Position numbers and translations under genes: made by a program. Positions 1 to 9,714 of a stretch of DNA of 64,000 nt are shown here, one piece after another. The notes under the pieces were generated by a model, which did no database searches, was not told the DNA's origin, and worked only from the letters and a program-made list of their open reading frames with translations. The stretch's first letter is position 1. Every line of letters starts with the position of its first letter. Source of the stretch: Humibacter ginsenosidimutans (lineage in GTDB: Bacteria; Actinomycetota; Actinomycetes; Actinomycetales; Microbacteriaceae); the NCBI RefSeq assembly GCF_007859675.1, contig NZ_CP042305.1, positions 124,001 to 188,000 of the forward strand. The letters run 5' to 3'.

Positions 1-306
1 ATCATGGTCGACGAACTGCAGAGGCTTGCGGCCGATGGCATCTCCCACGAAGAGCTCGCCCGCGCCGTCGGGCAACTCTCGGGTGGGTCGGCGCTCGCCC
101 TCGAGGACTCCGACACTCGCATGACCCGACTCGGCAGGTCCGAGCTCAGCATCGGCGAATTCTCCGACCTCGACGAGACGTTGCGTCGCATCGCCCTGGT
201 CACCGCAGACGACGTGCGCGACCTCGCGCACCGACTCGCCTCCCGCCCCCTCACCATTGCCGCGGTCGGAGCCGTCGATGACGACGTGCTCTCCGGTCTG
301 GTCTGA
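1..306 (+). CDS. M16 (pitrilysin/PepR-like) zinc peptidase, C-terminal fragment
   Basis: The reading frame is open from base 1, so the gene begins upstream of the window and only about 101 C-terminal residues are present. The run GGSALALEDSDTRMTRLGRSE followed by LDETLRRI and VTADDVRDLA matches the end of the second M16 domain of mycobacterial PepR-type processing peptidases. The HxxEH zinc motif would lie upstream and cannot be seen. The family cleaves peptides in a closed chamber. In M. tuberculosis pepR sits next to gpsI and near dapB, which fits the genes that follow. The ATG at base 4 is internal. Confidence 0.78.
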   Translation: MMVDELQRLAADGISHEELARAVGQLSGGSALALEDSDTRMTRLGRSELSIGEFSDLDETLRRIALVTADDVRDLAHRLASRPLTIAAVGAVDDDVLSGLV

Positions 307-325
307 ACCGAAGGATCCACCCGTT

Positions 326-928
326 TTGCCCCACTACCTCTACCTCGTGCGCCACGGAGAACAACAGGATGCCGAGCACGGCATGCCGGACGGCCCGCTT
401 TCGGGCCGCGGCAAGCGTCAGGCGACGCTGATCGCCGAGCGGCTCAGCGGCATCCCGTTCACCTCGATGTACCACTCGCCGCTGCGGCGAGCCGAGGAGA
501 CGGCGAAGATCATGGCACACCGCCTGCCGGCGCTCTCGCCCGAACCGTCGAGCCTGCTCTTCGACTGCATCCCCTCAGGGCCGACACCCGACATGCCCAA
601 GGCGTTCGAGTCGTTCTTCGGAGGCGTCACCGAGGCGGAGATCGAGGCGGGGAGTGCGCAGATGGCGGATGCCGTCGACGAGTTCCTCACACCGGCACGG
701 GGCGATCGTCACGACCTGCTCATCACGCACAACTTCGTCATCGGCTGGTTCGTGCGCCACGTCTTCGACGCACCGGCATGGCGTTGGCTCGGGCTGAACC
801 AGGCCAACTGCGGGCTGACCATCATTCGTGTCAGGTCGGCGAAACCACCCGTGCTCGTCGTGCACAACGACCTCGGGCACCTGCCCGTCGAGCTGCGCAC
901 GGGAATGCCAGAGCTCCAGCCCGTGTGA
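326..928 (+). CDS. Histidine phosphatase superfamily protein (phosphoglycerate mutase-like)
   Basis: A protein of about 200 residues opening PHYLYLVRHGEQQ: the RHG motif holds the nucleophilic histidine of the histidine phosphatase fold. The second catalytic His lies in LLITHNFVIGWFVRH near the C-terminus. I chose the TTG at 326 because AAGGAT at 311-316 sits about 9 nt before it and the fold begins at once; the frame is open further upstream but that would overlap the peptidase. The substrate is unknown: members range from sugar-phosphate mutases to broad phosphatases. It lies 19 nt after the peptidase gene and is probably cotranscribed with it. Confidence 0.8.
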   Translation: MPHYLYLVRHGEQQDAEHGMPDGPLSGRGKRQATLIAERLSGIPFTSMYHSPLRRAEETAKIMAHRLPALSPEPSSLLFDCIPSGPTPDMPKAFESFFGGVTEAEIEAGSAQMADAVDEFLTPARGDRHDLLITHNFVIGWFVRHVFDAPAWRWLGLNQANCGLTIIRVRSAKPPVLVVHNDLGHLPVELRTGMPELQPV

Positions 929-931
929 GCC

Positions 932-1600
932 TCAGCCCAGCAACTCCTTGAGAGTGTTCAGGTGGGCTCGGGTGAGCGACGCGGCCATCTCCGTGTCGCC
1001 GGAGGCAATGGCCTCGTAGATGTCGTCGTGCGTCGCCTGGTCGGCGTCGGTGCCGTGTCGGCCGCGAAGACGCAGCATGTCGATCATGGCCTCTCGGCTG
1101 CGTGGCGCGAAGTCGTCGAACAGCTCGAGCAGGATCGGGCTGTGCGCTGCGAGGAGGATTCCTCGGTGGAACTCGTGATCCGTGTCGACGTGCTCCTCGA
1201 TGTCCGAACGGTGGTCGTCGCGGCTGGCCAACGCCCGATGCAGGGACTGCAGCTCGGCGCGGGTGCGGCGTTCGGCGGCGAGAGCGGCTGCCTCGGTCTC
1301 GATGGCGATCCGCGCCTCGATGACCGCGACGATGTCGGCGCGCCGCAGCACGGCATCCCACGGCTCTGCGGCTTCGGCGGCGGAGACGAACACGCCGGCT
1401 CCCTGACGGGTGGTGAGAACGCCACGGCCCGCGAGCTGCCTGATCGCCTCGCGCACGGTGGAGCGGCCCACCCCGAGCTGCGGCGCGAGCGTGGTCTCGC
1501 CCGGCAGCTTGTCGCCCACCCGCCACTCGCCGCTCCTGATTCGGGACAGCAGCAGTTCTGCTGCCTGATCGGCGAGGGATTCGCGACGTACAAGGGACAT
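932..1600 (-). CDS. GntR-family transcriptional regulator (FadR subfamily)
   Basis: A 222-residue protein. The N-terminal winged helix (about residues 5-72) has the signature GDKLPGETTLAPQLGVGRSTVREAIRQLAGRGVLTTRQGAGVFV. An all-helical FCD ligand domain follows, with EARIAIETEAAALAAERR and the metal-site-like pattern DHEFHRGILLAAHS. FCD regulators usually respond to organic acids or acyl-CoAs and often repress the divergent gene. Here that gene is leuA, about 60 nt away, so control of leuA or of itself is possible; I infer this from position only. It converges with the phosphatase gene, with a 3-nt gap. Confidence 0.85.
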   Translation of the reverse strand: MSLVRRESLADQAAELLLSRIRSGEWRVGDKLPGETTLAPQLGVGRSTVREAIRQLAGRGVLTTRQGAGVFVSAAEAAEPWDAVLRRADIVAVIEARIAIETEAAALAAERRTRAELQSLHRALASRDDHRSDIEEHVDTDHEFHRGILLAAHSPILLELFDDFAPRSREAMIDMLRLRGRHGTDADQATHDDIYEAIASGDTEMAASLTRAHLNTLKELLG

Positions 1601-1662
1601 GACGGCATTCTCTCATCACGTCTACTGCTCTACTTGTCTGAGGAGTCGTGATAACCTCGAGC

Positions 1663-3519
1663 ATGGTCAGCAGCGCATTCCCCACCATCGACACGCCTCA
1701 CGGTGCCGTCCCCGGCGACGCGGCGGCGTGGAATCGGCAGCGTCGCTCGCAGATGCCGTCGCACCGCTACCGCGACGTGTATTCACGGGTGCAGGTGCCC
1801 CTCACCGTGCGAGCGTGGCCGGACGCTCGCCTCACCACCGCGCCGTTGTGGGTGCCCGTCGATCTGCGGGACGGCAATCAGGCGCTGGCGGAGCCGATGG
1901 ATCCCGCCCGCAAGCGCCGCTTCTTCGAGCTGATGGTGGCGATGGGGTACAAGGAGATCGAGGTGGGCTATCCCTCCGCCTCGCAGACCGACTACGACTT
2001 CGTGCGGCTCATCGCGGAGGGTGAGCTCGCGCCCGACGATGTGACGATCGTCGTCTTCACGCCCGCGCGCCGGGACCTGATCCAGCGTACGGTCGACTCG
2101 ATCAGGGGCATCCGCAACCAGGTGGTCATCCACATGTACACGGCCACCGCACCCACGTGGCGTGATCTCGTGCTCGGCCACGACCGAGCCGAGCTCACCG
2201 AGCTGATTCTCGCCGGCGCAAGGGACGTGCTCGAGTTCGCGGGCGGCTTGCCGAACGTGCGGTTCGAATTCTCGCCAGAGGTGTTCAACCTCACCGAACC
2301 CGACTACGCGCTCGAGGTCTGCGACGCGGTGACGCGACTGTGGGATGCCACGCGCGAGCGTCCGGTCATCCTCAACCTGCCCGCCACTGTCGAGGTCGCA
2401 ACACCCAATGTGTACGCGGACCAGATCGAGTACATGCACCGCAACCTCGCTCGACGCGATGCCGTGATCCTCTCGGTGCACCCGCACAACGACCGTGGCA
2501 CCGGCATCGCCTGCGCGGAGCTCGCCGTGCTGGCGGGAGCGCAACGGGTGGAGGGCTGCATCTTCGGCAACGGGGAGCGCACGGGCAATGTCGACCTCGC
2601 GACGTTGGCGCTCAACCTGCACGCGCAGGGCGTCGACCCCATGATCGACTTCTCCGACATCGACGAGATCCGCCGCACGGTCGAGCACGCCAATCGCCTC
2701 GAACTCCACCCGAGGCATCCCTACGTCGGCGACCTCGTGCACACGGCGTTCAGCGGCACGCACCAGGACGCCATCAAGAAAGGGTTCGCGGAGCATCGTG
2801 CCCGTGCCCTCGCCGAGGGCAAGCCGGAGCGTGAGCTGGAGTGGCGTGTTCCCTACCTGCCGGTCGACCCTGCCGACCTCGGGCGCGGCTACGAGGCCAT
2901 CATCCGGGTGAACTCGCAATCGGGCAAGGGCGGCATCGCCTACCTGCTGGAGACCGAGTACGGCATCGAGTTGCCGCGACGCTTCCAGATCGACTTCGCC
3001 CGGCACATGCAGAAGCACACCGACTCCAGCGGAGCCGAGGTGACCGCGGCCGAGCTCCTGCGGATCTTCGAGGATGCCTACCTCACCCCGCCGGCTCCCC
3101 GTCGCGTCCCCGAGCTCACGGCCTTCGACTCCAGCGACAAGGGCACCGCGATCACGTTGCGCACCGCCGACGGCCGCGAGCACACGAGCGACCACGACGG
3201 GGTCGGGCCGGCGGAGGCACTCACCGAGGCCCTCGCGCGTGTCGGCATCCGCATCGAGGTGCTCGGTCTGCATCAGACCAGCGTGGGCACCGGAAACGAC
3301 AGCGACGCGATCACGCTCATCGAGTACCGCGGTGACTCCGTCACGGGCTGGGCGGCCGGACGCGATCGGTCGGTGCTGACGGCGACCCTCTCCGCGATCG
3401 TGAGTGCGGCGGAGACCGTGGCAGCGGCATCGGCAGCCGCGGTCGGCGGATCAGTGACGGCCGATGAAGCCGGCGAGCGGGAGAGCGATTCCGACTCGTC
3501 TCCCGTGCGGGCAGCCTGA
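1663..3519 (+). CDS. leuA: 2-isopropylmalate synthase
   Basis: Condenses 2-oxoisovalerate with acetyl-CoA in the first committed step of leucine synthesis. The catalytic TIM barrel (about residues 45-345) shows [11 protein letters not shown], with the metal-binding Asp and catalytic Arg, and the metal-site motif [11 protein letters not shown] with FGNGERTGN. The C-terminal leucine-sensing LeuA dimer domain (about 455-585) includes [13 protein letters not shown]. With the ATG at 1663 the protein is 618 residues, normal for the long actinobacterial form. GATAAC at 1650-1655 lies 7 nt before this ATG, suggesting leaderless transcription; a GTG at 1648 is the alternative. No leucine leader peptide was seen. 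Confidence 0.95.
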   Translation: MVSSAFPTIDTPHGAVPGDAAAWNRQRRSQMPSHRYRDVYSRVQVPLTVRAWPDARLTTAPLWVPVDLRDGNQALAEPMDPARKRRFFELMVAMGYKEIEVGYPSASQTDYDFVRLIAEGELAPDDVTIVVFTPARRDLIQRTVDSIRGIRNQVVIHMYTATAPTWRDLVLGHDRAELTELILAGARDVLEFAGGLPNVRFEFSPEVFNLTEPDYALEVCDAVTRLWDATRERPVILNLPATVEVATPNVYADQIEYMHRNLARRDAVILSVHPHNDRGTGIACAELAVLAGAQRVEGCIFGNGERTGNVDLATLALNLHAQGVDPMIDFSDIDEIRRTVEHANRLELHPRHPYVGDLVHTAFSGTHQDAIKKGFAEHRARALAEGKPERELEWRVPYLPVDPADLGRGYEAIIRVNSQSGKGGIAYLLETEYGIELPRRFQIDFARHMQKHTDSSGAEVTAAELLRIFEDAYLTPPAPRRVPELTAFDSSDKGTAITLRTADGREHTSDHDGVGPAEALTEALARVGIRIEVLGLHQTSVGTGNDSDAITLIEYRGDSVTGWAAGRDRSVLTATLSAIVSAAETVAAASAAAVGGSVTADEAGERESDSDSSPVRAA

Positions 3520-3611
3520 CAGGGGAGTCGCACCCGACGTGTCCCGGCCGGACCGGGCGACCTGGTCGGCCGCCGTCGAGTGATCCGCGACGCCAGTCTG
3601 CGCCGCTGCGC

Positions 3612-4097
3612 TCACACGTTCTTGCCGTACCAGTGCGTCGCGTTCGGGTTGTCGTTGTACGGCATGGTCTCCGTGTACCCCGACGTGCGGTACAGGTTGC
3701 CCGCGGCGGCCAGGCTCTCGTTGGTGTCCAGCACCAGCCGCGTCGCGCCGAGAGCGATGGCACGGCGCTCCAGCTCGGTCAGCAGGACCCGCCCGGCGCC
3801 GCGGCCTCGGGCATCCGGGGCGAGCCAGAGGTGCTTGATCTCGAAGCGCACGATGGGCTCGCCGTCTGGGCCGACGGCATCCTCGATACGTCGCACGCCG
3901 CCGCAGCCCACCGGCGTGCCGTCGAGTTCGGCGAGCACGAAGTCGCCTGCCGGCGGCACGAACCGGCCTGCGTCGGGCAGGTTCACGGTGTAGGCGCCTT
4001 GCGCGCTCGGGAACGTCTGCTCGCGCTCGGCGAAGTAGCGATTCAGAAGCTCCGCGGCGATGCTGTCGTCGGTGCGTGCGGGGGTGAAAGTGAGCAT
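3612..4097 (-). CDS. GNAT-family N-acetyltransferase
   Basis: A 161-residue acetyl-CoA-dependent acyltransferase. The diagnostic acetyl-CoA loop is HLWLAPDARGRGAGRVLLTELE, followed by the GNAT core ATRLVLDTNESLAAAGNLYRTSGYTE and a C-terminal HWYGKNV. The substrate cannot be told from sequence. Start choice: ATGs at 4097 and 4109 are both in frame. I prefer 4097 because, on the minus strand, TATGCT ends 7 nt before it, a leaderless pattern that would overlap the other ATG. It diverges from dapB, whose start also has a close -10, so the 70-bp gap carries back-to-back promoters. Confidence 0.85.
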   Translation of the reverse strand: MLTFTPARTDDSIAAELLNRYFAEREQTFPSAQGAYTVNLPDAGRFVPPAGDFVLAELDGTPVGCGGVRRIEDAVGPDGEPIVRFEIKHLWLAPDARGRGAGRVLLTELERRAIALGATRLVLDTNESLAAAGNLYRTSGYTETMPYNDNPNATHWYGKNV

Positions 4098-4167
4098 CGC
4101 GCTCAGCATACGACCGTGCTCCGTCGCCCGGCCGAAGCGCCGGTTCGCCGTTGGTATCGTGAATGCC

Positions 4168-4911
4168 ATGACCATTCGAGTGGCCGTCGTCGGCGCGAGC
4201 GGCAAGCTGGGCAGCGTCGCCGTCGACCTCATCGAGAAGGCCCCCGACCTCGAGCTCGTCGCGGCCCTCGGCTCGCGCAGCGACCTCTCCGAGATGCTGG
4301 GCACCGACGATGCGCCGTCCGACATCGTGCTCGACGTGACACTGCCCGCCGTGAGCCCCACCATCGTCGACTTCGCTCTGGATGCCGGCCGCAATGTCGT
4401 CGTCGGCACGTCCGGCTGGTCTGCCGCGCGACTCGCTCCGTTGAAGGCTCGGCTGCGCGATGAACCGGACGCCGGTGTGATCGTCGTTCCGAACTTCTCG
4501 CTCGGCTCTGCCCTCGGCACCGCATTCGCGGCGGCCGCCGCCAAGTATTTCGACTCGATCGAGATCATCGAGGCGCACGCCGCGACGAAGATCGACTCCC
4601 CGTCGGGAACGGCCGTGCGCACGGCCGAGCTGATCGCCGAGGCGCGCAGCGAACAGGGACCGGTCGCCGCACCGCACACTGACCAGAGGGCGCGCGGCCA
4701 GCAGGTGGCGAGCGTGCCCGTGCACAGCCTGCGCATGTCGGGGCTGGTGGCGAGGCAGAGCGTCATCCTGGGCGGCGAAGGCGAGACGCTCACGATCACG
4801 CACGACACGACGGGCTCGCGGGCGTATGCGGCGGGCATCCTGCACGCGTTGCGGGCCGCTCCCGATGCACGCGGTCTCACCGTGGGGCTCGACAAGCTGC
4901 TCGGCCTGTGA
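4168..4911 (+). CDS. dapB: 4-hydroxy-tetrahydrodipicolinate reductase
   Basis: Second step of the lysine/diaminopimelate branch: reduces the DapA product with NAD(P)H. The N-terminal Rossmann motif is VAVVGASGKLGS; the substrate domain carries VVGTSGW, NFSLGS and KIDSPSGTA. The catalytic region reads IEAHAATK: the catalytic His and Lys of the family are kept, but the second His of the usual HH pair is Ala. The length is 247 residues, standard. TATCGT at 4155-4160 lies 7 nt before the ATG. Its stop overlaps the next gene's GTG. Confidence 0.94.
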   Translation: MTIRVAVVGASGKLGSVAVDLIEKAPDLELVAALGSRSDLSEMLGTDDAPSDIVLDVTLPAVSPTIVDFALDAGRNVVVGTSGWSAARLAPLKARLRDEPDAGVIVVPNFSLGSALGTAFAAAAAKYFDSIEIIEAHAATKIDSPSGTAVRTAELIAEARSEQGPVAAPHTDQRARGQQVASVPVHSLRMSGLVARQSVILGGEGETLTITHDTTGSRAYAAGILHALRAAPDARGLTVGLDKLLGL

Positions 4912-5351
4912 AGGGACGCATCGCGGCCATCGTGATGGCCGTTCTCCTCGCGCTCTACGTCGTGCTCGTCGTGCGCTACGGCGTGATCCTCATCGCCAGC
5001 GGATCGTGGATCGGCATCGCCATGGCCATCGCGCTCTTCGTGCTCTCGGCGATCGCCGCGTGGGCGCTGCTGCGCGAGCTCTGGTTCGGCGTGCAGACGC
5101 AGCGGCTCGTGCGCATCCTCGATGCAGAAGGCGGGCTTCCCATCGAGGAGCTTCCGCACCGTGCCAGCGGACGTCCGCTGCGCGATGCGGCCGACGAGCA
5201 GTTCCCGACTTACAAGGCCGAGGTCGAGGCTGCACCCGAGAGCTGGCGCGCCTGGTTCCGGCTCGGCCTGGCGTACGACGCGTCAGGCGATCGCCGCCGC
5301 GCGCGGCAGGCGCTGCGCGAGGCGGTCAAGCTGCACAGGTCCCGTCCGTAG
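4908..5351 (+). CDS. Small membrane protein with a C-terminal TPR-like helical tail
   Basis: A 147-residue protein of unknown function. Two hydrophobic segments (about residues 4-31 and 36-56) include MAVLLALYVVLVVRYGVILI and MAIALFVLSAIAAWALL. The C-terminal half is soluble and helical; ESWRAWFRLGLAYDASGDRRRARQALREAVKL is one good tetratricopeptide-like helix pair. The GTG start overlaps the dapB stop (GTGA), so it is translationally coupled to dapB. Homologues next to dapB are familiar in Microbacteriaceae, but no job is established. Confidence 0.75.
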   Translation: MKGRIAAIVMAVLLALYVVLVVRYGVILIASGSWIGIAMAIALFVLSAIAAWALLRELWFGVQTQRLVRILDAEGGLPIEELPHRASGRPLRDAADEQFPTYKAEVEAAPESWRAWFRLGLAYDASGDRRRARQALREAVKLHRSRP

Positions 5352-5429
5352 GATGCCCCGCGGGGGAGTTTCTTCCTCCTCGCGAGAGTGGGCATTTCTT
5401 CCGTCGAGAGTGCCGCTTTCCACGCGCGG

Positions 5430-5858
5430 CTACTCGAGCTCGGCCTCGATGGTGATCGGCACGCCCGCCAGCGCCCGCGACACAGGGCAGTTCTTCTTCG
5501 CCTCTTCGGCCAGCCGCTGGAAATCCTCTTCGCCGAGTCCCGGCACGGCGGCATTGACCAGCAGGTGGCTGCCCGTGATGCCGGGAATCGTCGGGTCCAA
5601 GGTGACGGCTGCGGTCACCCGGATGCTCTGCGGCGGGGTTCCGAAGCCGGCGAGCGTCGCGGAGAAGGCCATCGCGAAGCACGCCGAATGTGCGGCGCCG
5701 ATCAGCTCCTCCGGGTTGGTGACCCCTGCCTCGCCCTCCGATCGTGCGCGCCAGTTCACGTCGAACCGCCCGACGTCGGAGGAGTCCAGGTGCACGCTGC
5801 CGGACCCCGTGGAAAGTTCGCCCTGCCACTGCGTGGTGGCTTCGCTGGTGATGGTCAT
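5430..5858 (-). CDS. OsmC/Ohr-family peroxiredoxin
   Basis: A 142-residue OsmC-fold protein that probably reduces organic hydroperoxides through two cysteines. Both are visible: Cys in GAAHSACFAMAFSATLAG and Cys in AKKNCPVSRAL. The glycine-rich start, with VNWRARSEGEAGVTNPEELIGAAH, is typical of the OsmC rather than the OhrA branch. The start ATG is followed by TITSEATTQWQGEL, and AGGAG lies just upstream on the minus strand. It stands alone between the dapB-linked membrane gene (convergent) and the DUF4395 gene. Confidence 0.9.
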   Translation of the reverse strand: MTITSEATTQWQGELSTGSGSVHLDSSDVGRFDVNWRARSEGEAGVTNPEELIGAAHSACFAMAFSATLAGFGTPPQSIRVTAAVTLDPTIPGITGSHLLVNAAVPGLGEEDFQRLAEEAKKNCPVSRALAGVPITIEAELE

Positions 5859-5982
5859 TGCCCGCTCCTTCGACTGCGTCGCGATTCGTTCGGCCGTCGG
5901 GCATCCGGTCGCCTTGGCGGAGCCGGGCCGACTCCCTCAGCGTACGAGGGACGAGCGGGGGCGGGAAGGGCGCGACCGCGCG

Positions 5983-6474
5983 TCAGGACCGCGCGGCGGT
6001 ACGGCGGACGAGACCGATGCGTACGAGGAGAAGGTAGATCTGGCATCCGAGGCAGTAGCCGAAGACGGCGTTGAGGAACGCCGCGACGAACGCGAGCGCC
6101 GCGGCCACGACCGTCGCGTACGGCACACCGACCAACTGGAGCAGCACACCGGCAGCGCTGATGACGAAGCCGACTGCTTGGGCGAAGGTCGGCGGTGCGG
6201 GATCTTCCACCTCGTGCGAAGGTGCGAGTCTCGGCCGGACTGCGCGTGCGTACAGCAGCCCCCAGGGGTGCCTCTGTACGCCGGCGGCTGCGCCCCAGAG
6301 GAACAGCAGCGCCAGCACCGTGAGTGCGACCGTGGCCGCCGGGGTGAGTCCCACCAGCCCGAGGAAGATCGTGATGAGCAGGAGCACCGCCGTGATCGTC
6401 GCTCCGAAGCGCGGTCCGCGCGGGTCGATCCCGCGTCCTGCGCGCGAGCCCGCTGTCTCAGCTGACGACGACAT
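5983..6474 (-). CDS. DUF4395 membrane protein
   Basis: A 163-residue integral membrane protein of the DUF4395 type. About four hydrophobic segments are visible: ITAVLLLITIFLGLVGL, ATVALTVLALLFLWGAAAG, AVGFVISAAGVLLQLVGV and TVVAAALAFVAAFLNAVFG. The C-terminal end has the family signature GYCLGCQIYLL with two cysteines spaced CxxC, suited to redox chemistry at the membrane. Its ATG lies inside the end of the thioredoxin gene (17-nt overlap), and this pairing recurs in Actinobacteria. I infer the two exchange electrons across the membrane; this is not shown. Confidence 0.85.
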   Translation of the reverse strand: MSSSAETAGSRAGRGIDPRGPRFGATITAVLLLITIFLGLVGLTPAATVALTVLALLFLWGAAAGVQRHPWGLLYARAVRPRLAPSHEVEDPAPPTFAQAVGFVISAAGVLLQLVGVPYATVVAAALAFVAAFLNAVFGYCLGCQIYLLLVRIGLVRRTAARS

Positions 6475-6901
6475 GGGTCTCCTCGGCGATTGTGGCGAGC
6501 TGCTCTTCGACATCGGCCGCGCGCGGCACTCCGCTGATGCGGGCGCGGATGCCTCCTGCTGCATCCAGCAGCAGAATCGTCGGTGTCTGCACGACTCCGA
6601 ATCTCGACGCGAGGTGCGGCCGCGCGGCGAGGTCGACGTCGACGAACGCGACGCCGTCATGCTTCTCGGCGACGCCGCCGAGCACGCGCTCGGCGATGCG
6701 GCACGGCCCGCAGAACTCCGTGGAGAACTCGACGATCGTGGCGTCGTCGCCGAAATGCACGTCGTCGCCGAGCTCGTCCGCACTGACGCGGATGCCGTCG
6801 GCAGCCCGAATCCGTCCGGACCGCGCGCGCCACACCAGCCCGAGCACGGTCGTGACGACGACGAGTGCAACGAGCACGAGGAGAGCGGCGACCGGGTTCA
6901 T
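6458..6901 (-). CDS. Membrane-anchored thioredoxin-fold protein (CGPC)
   Basis: A 147-residue protein. An N-terminal hydrophobic anchor (residues 2-24, AALLVLVALVVVTTVLGLVW) is followed by a thioredoxin domain with EFSTEFCGPCRIAERVLG. CGPC is the classic thioredoxin active site, and the cis-proline motif is VVQTPTILLLD. It is shorter than TlpA/ResA proteins and lacks their insert. It overlaps the DUF4395 gene downstream by 17 nt, so the pair is probably translated together. A role in thiol-disulfide exchange at the cell surface is likely. Confidence 0.87.
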   Translation of the reverse strand: MNPVAALLVLVALVVVTTVLGLVWRARSGRIRAADGIRVSADELGDDVHFGDDATIVEFSTEFCGPCRIAERVLGGVAEKHDGVAFVDVDLAARPHLASRFGVVQTPTILLLDAAGGIRARISGVPRAADVEEQLATIAEETHVVVS

Positions 6902-7017
6902 GATGCCGCAACGCTACGACGCGCCGTGCGCTGCGGCACGGAGTGTGACGTACCGTGACGCGCGCAGAGCGCGGCCGACGATGGAGCTCCGGGTCCTACC
7001 CGCGATAGCCTGATTCG

Positions 7018-7995
7018 GTGTCCACGCCAAACAATCCCTTCGGTCAGGTCCTCGTCGCGCTGGTGACCCCGTTCACCGCCGACGGCGAAGTGGATTGGCC
7101 GGGGGTGGAGAAGCTGATCGACGACGTGATCAGCGACGGCGCCGACGGCATCGTCGTCTCGGGCACGACGGGTGAGACCTCGACCCTCACCGACCCGGAG
7201 AAGCTCCGGCTCGTCGAGGTGGCGAAAGACGTGGCCGCCGGCCGCGCGAAGATCATCCAGGGCGGCGGTTCGAACGAGACCGCGCACGCCATCCAGCTCT
7301 ACAAGGCGAGCGAGAAGGCCGGTGTCGACGGCGTCATGATCGTCACGCCCTATTACAACAAGCCGACGCAGGCAGGCATCCTCACCCATTTCCGGCTCAT
7401 CGCGGACGCCACCGGCCTTCCGGTCATCCTCTACGACATCCCGGGACGAACCGGCGTGCCGATCAGGTACGAGACCATCCTGCGCGCGGCGAAGCACCCG
7501 AACATCGTGGCGATCAAAGACGCCAAGTGCGATCTGGCCGAGGTCTCCCGGGTGCTCAACAACACCGACCTCATGTACTTCTCCGGCGCTGACGAATACG
7601 TGCTGCCGTCGCTCGCGATCGGTGCCACCGGTCTCGTCGGGGTCACCGCGAACATCGCGGCCCGCCCTTACCGTCAGATCATCGACGCAGTCAACAGCGG
7701 CGACCTCACGACGGCGACCGCCGTGCACAAGAAGCTCGAACCGTTGGCGAGGGCCGTCATGACCCACGTGCCGGGCACGGTGGCCGCGAAGTACATCCTG
7801 CACGGCCTCGGCCGCATCCAGAGTCCTCGAGTGCGGCTGCCGCTCGTGGGGCCGGAAGACTTCGAAGCAGCGCAGATCGAGGCCGACCTCGACCTGGTCA
7901 ACGACATCGACGGCCTCGACCTGAGCAACTTCAGGCCGGACCGCAACGCCGCCGCCGGGGGAGCGCTTCCCAAGGTGGCGGGAACCACACGCTGA
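7018..7995 (+). CDS. dapA: 4-hydroxy-tetrahydrodipicolinate synthase
   Basis: Condenses pyruvate and aspartate semialdehyde, the entry to lysine/DAP synthesis. Family motifs: GTTGETSTLT (substrate loop), VTPYYNKPTQAG with the catalytic Tyr, LYDIPGRTG, and AIKDAK with the Schiff-base lysine. The length of 325 residues is slightly above average because of a C-terminal tail. The GTG start follows TAGCCT (7006-7011) by 6 nt, fitting a leaderless mRNA. It is followed 42 nt later by the RNase J gene, the same pair as Rv2753c-Rv2752c. Confidence 0.96.
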   Translation: MSTPNNPFGQVLVALVTPFTADGEVDWPGVEKLIDDVISDGADGIVVSGTTGETSTLTDPEKLRLVEVAKDVAAGRAKIIQGGGSNETAHAIQLYKASEKAGVDGVMIVTPYYNKPTQAGILTHFRLIADATGLPVILYDIPGRTGVPIRYETILRAAKHPNIVAIKDAKCDLAEVSRVLNNTDLMYFSGADEYVLPSLAIGATGLVGVTANIAARPYRQIIDAVNSGDLTTATAVHKKLEPLARAVMTHVPGTVAAKYILHGLGRIQSPRVRLPLVGPEDFEAAQIEADLDLVNDIDGLDLSNFRPDRNAAAGGALPKVAGTTR

Positions 7996-8037
7996 GCGAA
8001 CCTCTCGCTCGACAACGAAACACTGGAGGCACGGCAT

Positions 8038-9714
8038 ATGCCCGCGTCGGTATACGACCCGCCCGCACTCGAACCCGGTACTCTCCGCATCATCCCGACG
8101 GGCGGTCTCGGAGAGGTCGGCCGCAACATGACCGTCTTCGAAATCGACGGCAAGCTTCTCATCGTCGACTGCGGCGTGCTCTTCCCCGAGCAGGACCAGC
8201 CGGGAGTCGACCTGATCCTGCCCGACTTCGGTCCGGTGCGCGATCGCCTCGACGACGTGGTCGGCCTCGTGCTCACGCACGGGCACGAGGACCACATCGG
8301 GGCCGTGCCGTACCTGCTGCGGCTGAAGCGCGACATCCCGCTCATCGGCTCGAGTCTCACGCTCGCTCTGGTGGAGGCGAAGCTCAAGGAGCACCGCATC
8401 CAGCCGTACGCGCTCACGGTGAAGGAGGGTCAGCGCGAGCAGCTCGGACCGTTCTCGCTCGAGTTCATCGCCGTGAACCACTCGATTCCGGATGCCCTCG
8501 CCGTGGCCATCCGCACGTCGGCGGGCCTCGTGCTGCACACCGGCGACTTCAAGATGGACCAGCTCCCGCTCGACGACCGGCTCACCGACCTGCGCGCGTT
8601 CGCCAGGCTCGGCGAAGAGGGCGTCGACCTGTTCATGGTCGACTCGACGAACGCCGATGTGCCGGGCTTCACCGCGCTCGAGCGCTCGATCGGTCCGGTG
8701 CTCGACAACGTGATCGCCAGGGCCCCGCGGCGCGTCATCGTGGCGAGCTTCTCCAGCCATGTCCACCGCGTGCAGCAGGTGCTGGATGCCGCCCACGCGA
8801 ACGGCAGGCGCGTCGCGCTCCTCGGCCGCTCCATGGTGCGCAACATGACGATCGCCGCCGAGCTCGGGTACCTGCAGGTGCCGGAGGGTGTGCTGATCGA
8901 CTACAAGAAGGCCGCCGACCTGCCCGACGACAAGATCGTCTACATGTCCACGGGGTCGCAGGGCGAGCCGATGGCGGTGCTGGCGCGCATGGCCAATCTC
9001 GACCACCAGATCGAGGTCGGAAAGGGCGACACGGTCATCCTCGCCTCGAGCCTCATCCCCGGCAACGAGAACGCGGTCTACCGCGTGATCGACGGCCTCA
9101 CCAAGCTCGGCGCCACCGTGGTGCACAAGGGCAATGCCAAAGTGCACGTCTCAGGGCACGCTGCAGCGGGCGAGCTGTTGTACTGCTACAACATCCTCAA
9201 GCCGCGCAACGCGATGCCGGTGCACGGCGAGTACCGGCACCTCACCGCGAACGCCAAGCTCGCGCAAGACACCGGCATTCCCGAGGAGCGCACGATCATC
9301 GCCGAAGACGGCACGGTCATCGACCTTCGCGACGGAGTCGCAGAGATCGTCGGGCAGCTCGACCTGGGCTTCGTGTACGTCGACGGGTCGTCGGTGGGTG
9401 AGATCACGGACGCCGACCTCAAGGACCGCAGGATCCTCGGCGAAGAGGGTTTCATCTCCATCATCGTGGTGGTCGAGGCGGGAACGGGACGGGTCATCAC
9501 GGGGCCGGAGATCCACGCGAAGGGCTTCGCCGAAGACGACGCCGTGTTCGACGACGTGAAACCCAAGATCGCTGCCGCGCTGGCGGATGCCGCCCACAAC
9601 GGCGTGCGCGACGCTCACGCCCTCAGCCAGGTCGTGCGTCGCACGGTCGGCCGCTGGGTCAACACGAGCTATCGCCGCCGCCCGATGATCGTCCCGCTGG
9701 TGATCGAGGCGTAG
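8038..9714 (+). CDS. rnj: Ribonuclease J
   Basis: A 558-residue metallo-beta-lactamase/beta-CASP nuclease that matures and degrades RNA (5'-3' exonuclease and endonuclease in characterised members). The zinc motif HGHEDHIGA is at about residues 80-88; later metal ligands include HTGDFKMD and a beta-CASP His in [11 protein letters not shown] and HGEYRHL. The start ATG has GGAGG 7-11 nt upstream. It follows dapA closely, as in mycobacteria and corynebacteria. No truncation was seen. Confidence 0.95.
   Translation: MPASVYDPPALEPGTLRIIPTGGLGEVGRNMTVFEIDGKLLIVDCGVLFPEQDQPGVDLILPDFGPVRDRLDDVVGLVLTHGHEDHIGAVPYLLRLKRDIPLIGSSLTLALVEAKLKEHRIQPYALTVKEGQREQLGPFSLEFIAVNHSIPDALAVAIRTSAGLVLHTGDFKMDQLPLDDRLTDLRAFARLGEEGVDLFMVDSTNADVPGFTALERSIGPVLDNVIARAPRRVIVASFSSHVHRVQQVLDAAHANGRRVALLGRSMVRNMTIAAELGYLQVPEGVLIDYKKAADLPDDKIVYMSTGSQGEPMAVLARMANLDHQIEVGKGDTVILASSLIPGNENAVYRVIDGLTKLGATVVHKGNAKVHVSGHAAAGELLYCYNILKPRNAMPVHGEYRHLTANAKLAQDTGIPEERTIIAEDGTVIDLRDGVAEIVGQLDLGFVYVDGSSVGEITDADLKDRRILGEEGFISIIVVVEAGTGRVITGPEIHAKGFAEDDAVFDDVKPKIAAALADAAHNGVRDAHALSQVVRRTVGRWVNTSYRRRPMIVPLVIEA

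Noticed and set aside
6898..9147. A 749-codon minus-strand frame over dapA and rnj
   Set aside because: A shadow of high third-position GC in two well-supported plus-strand genes; no domain is recognisable.
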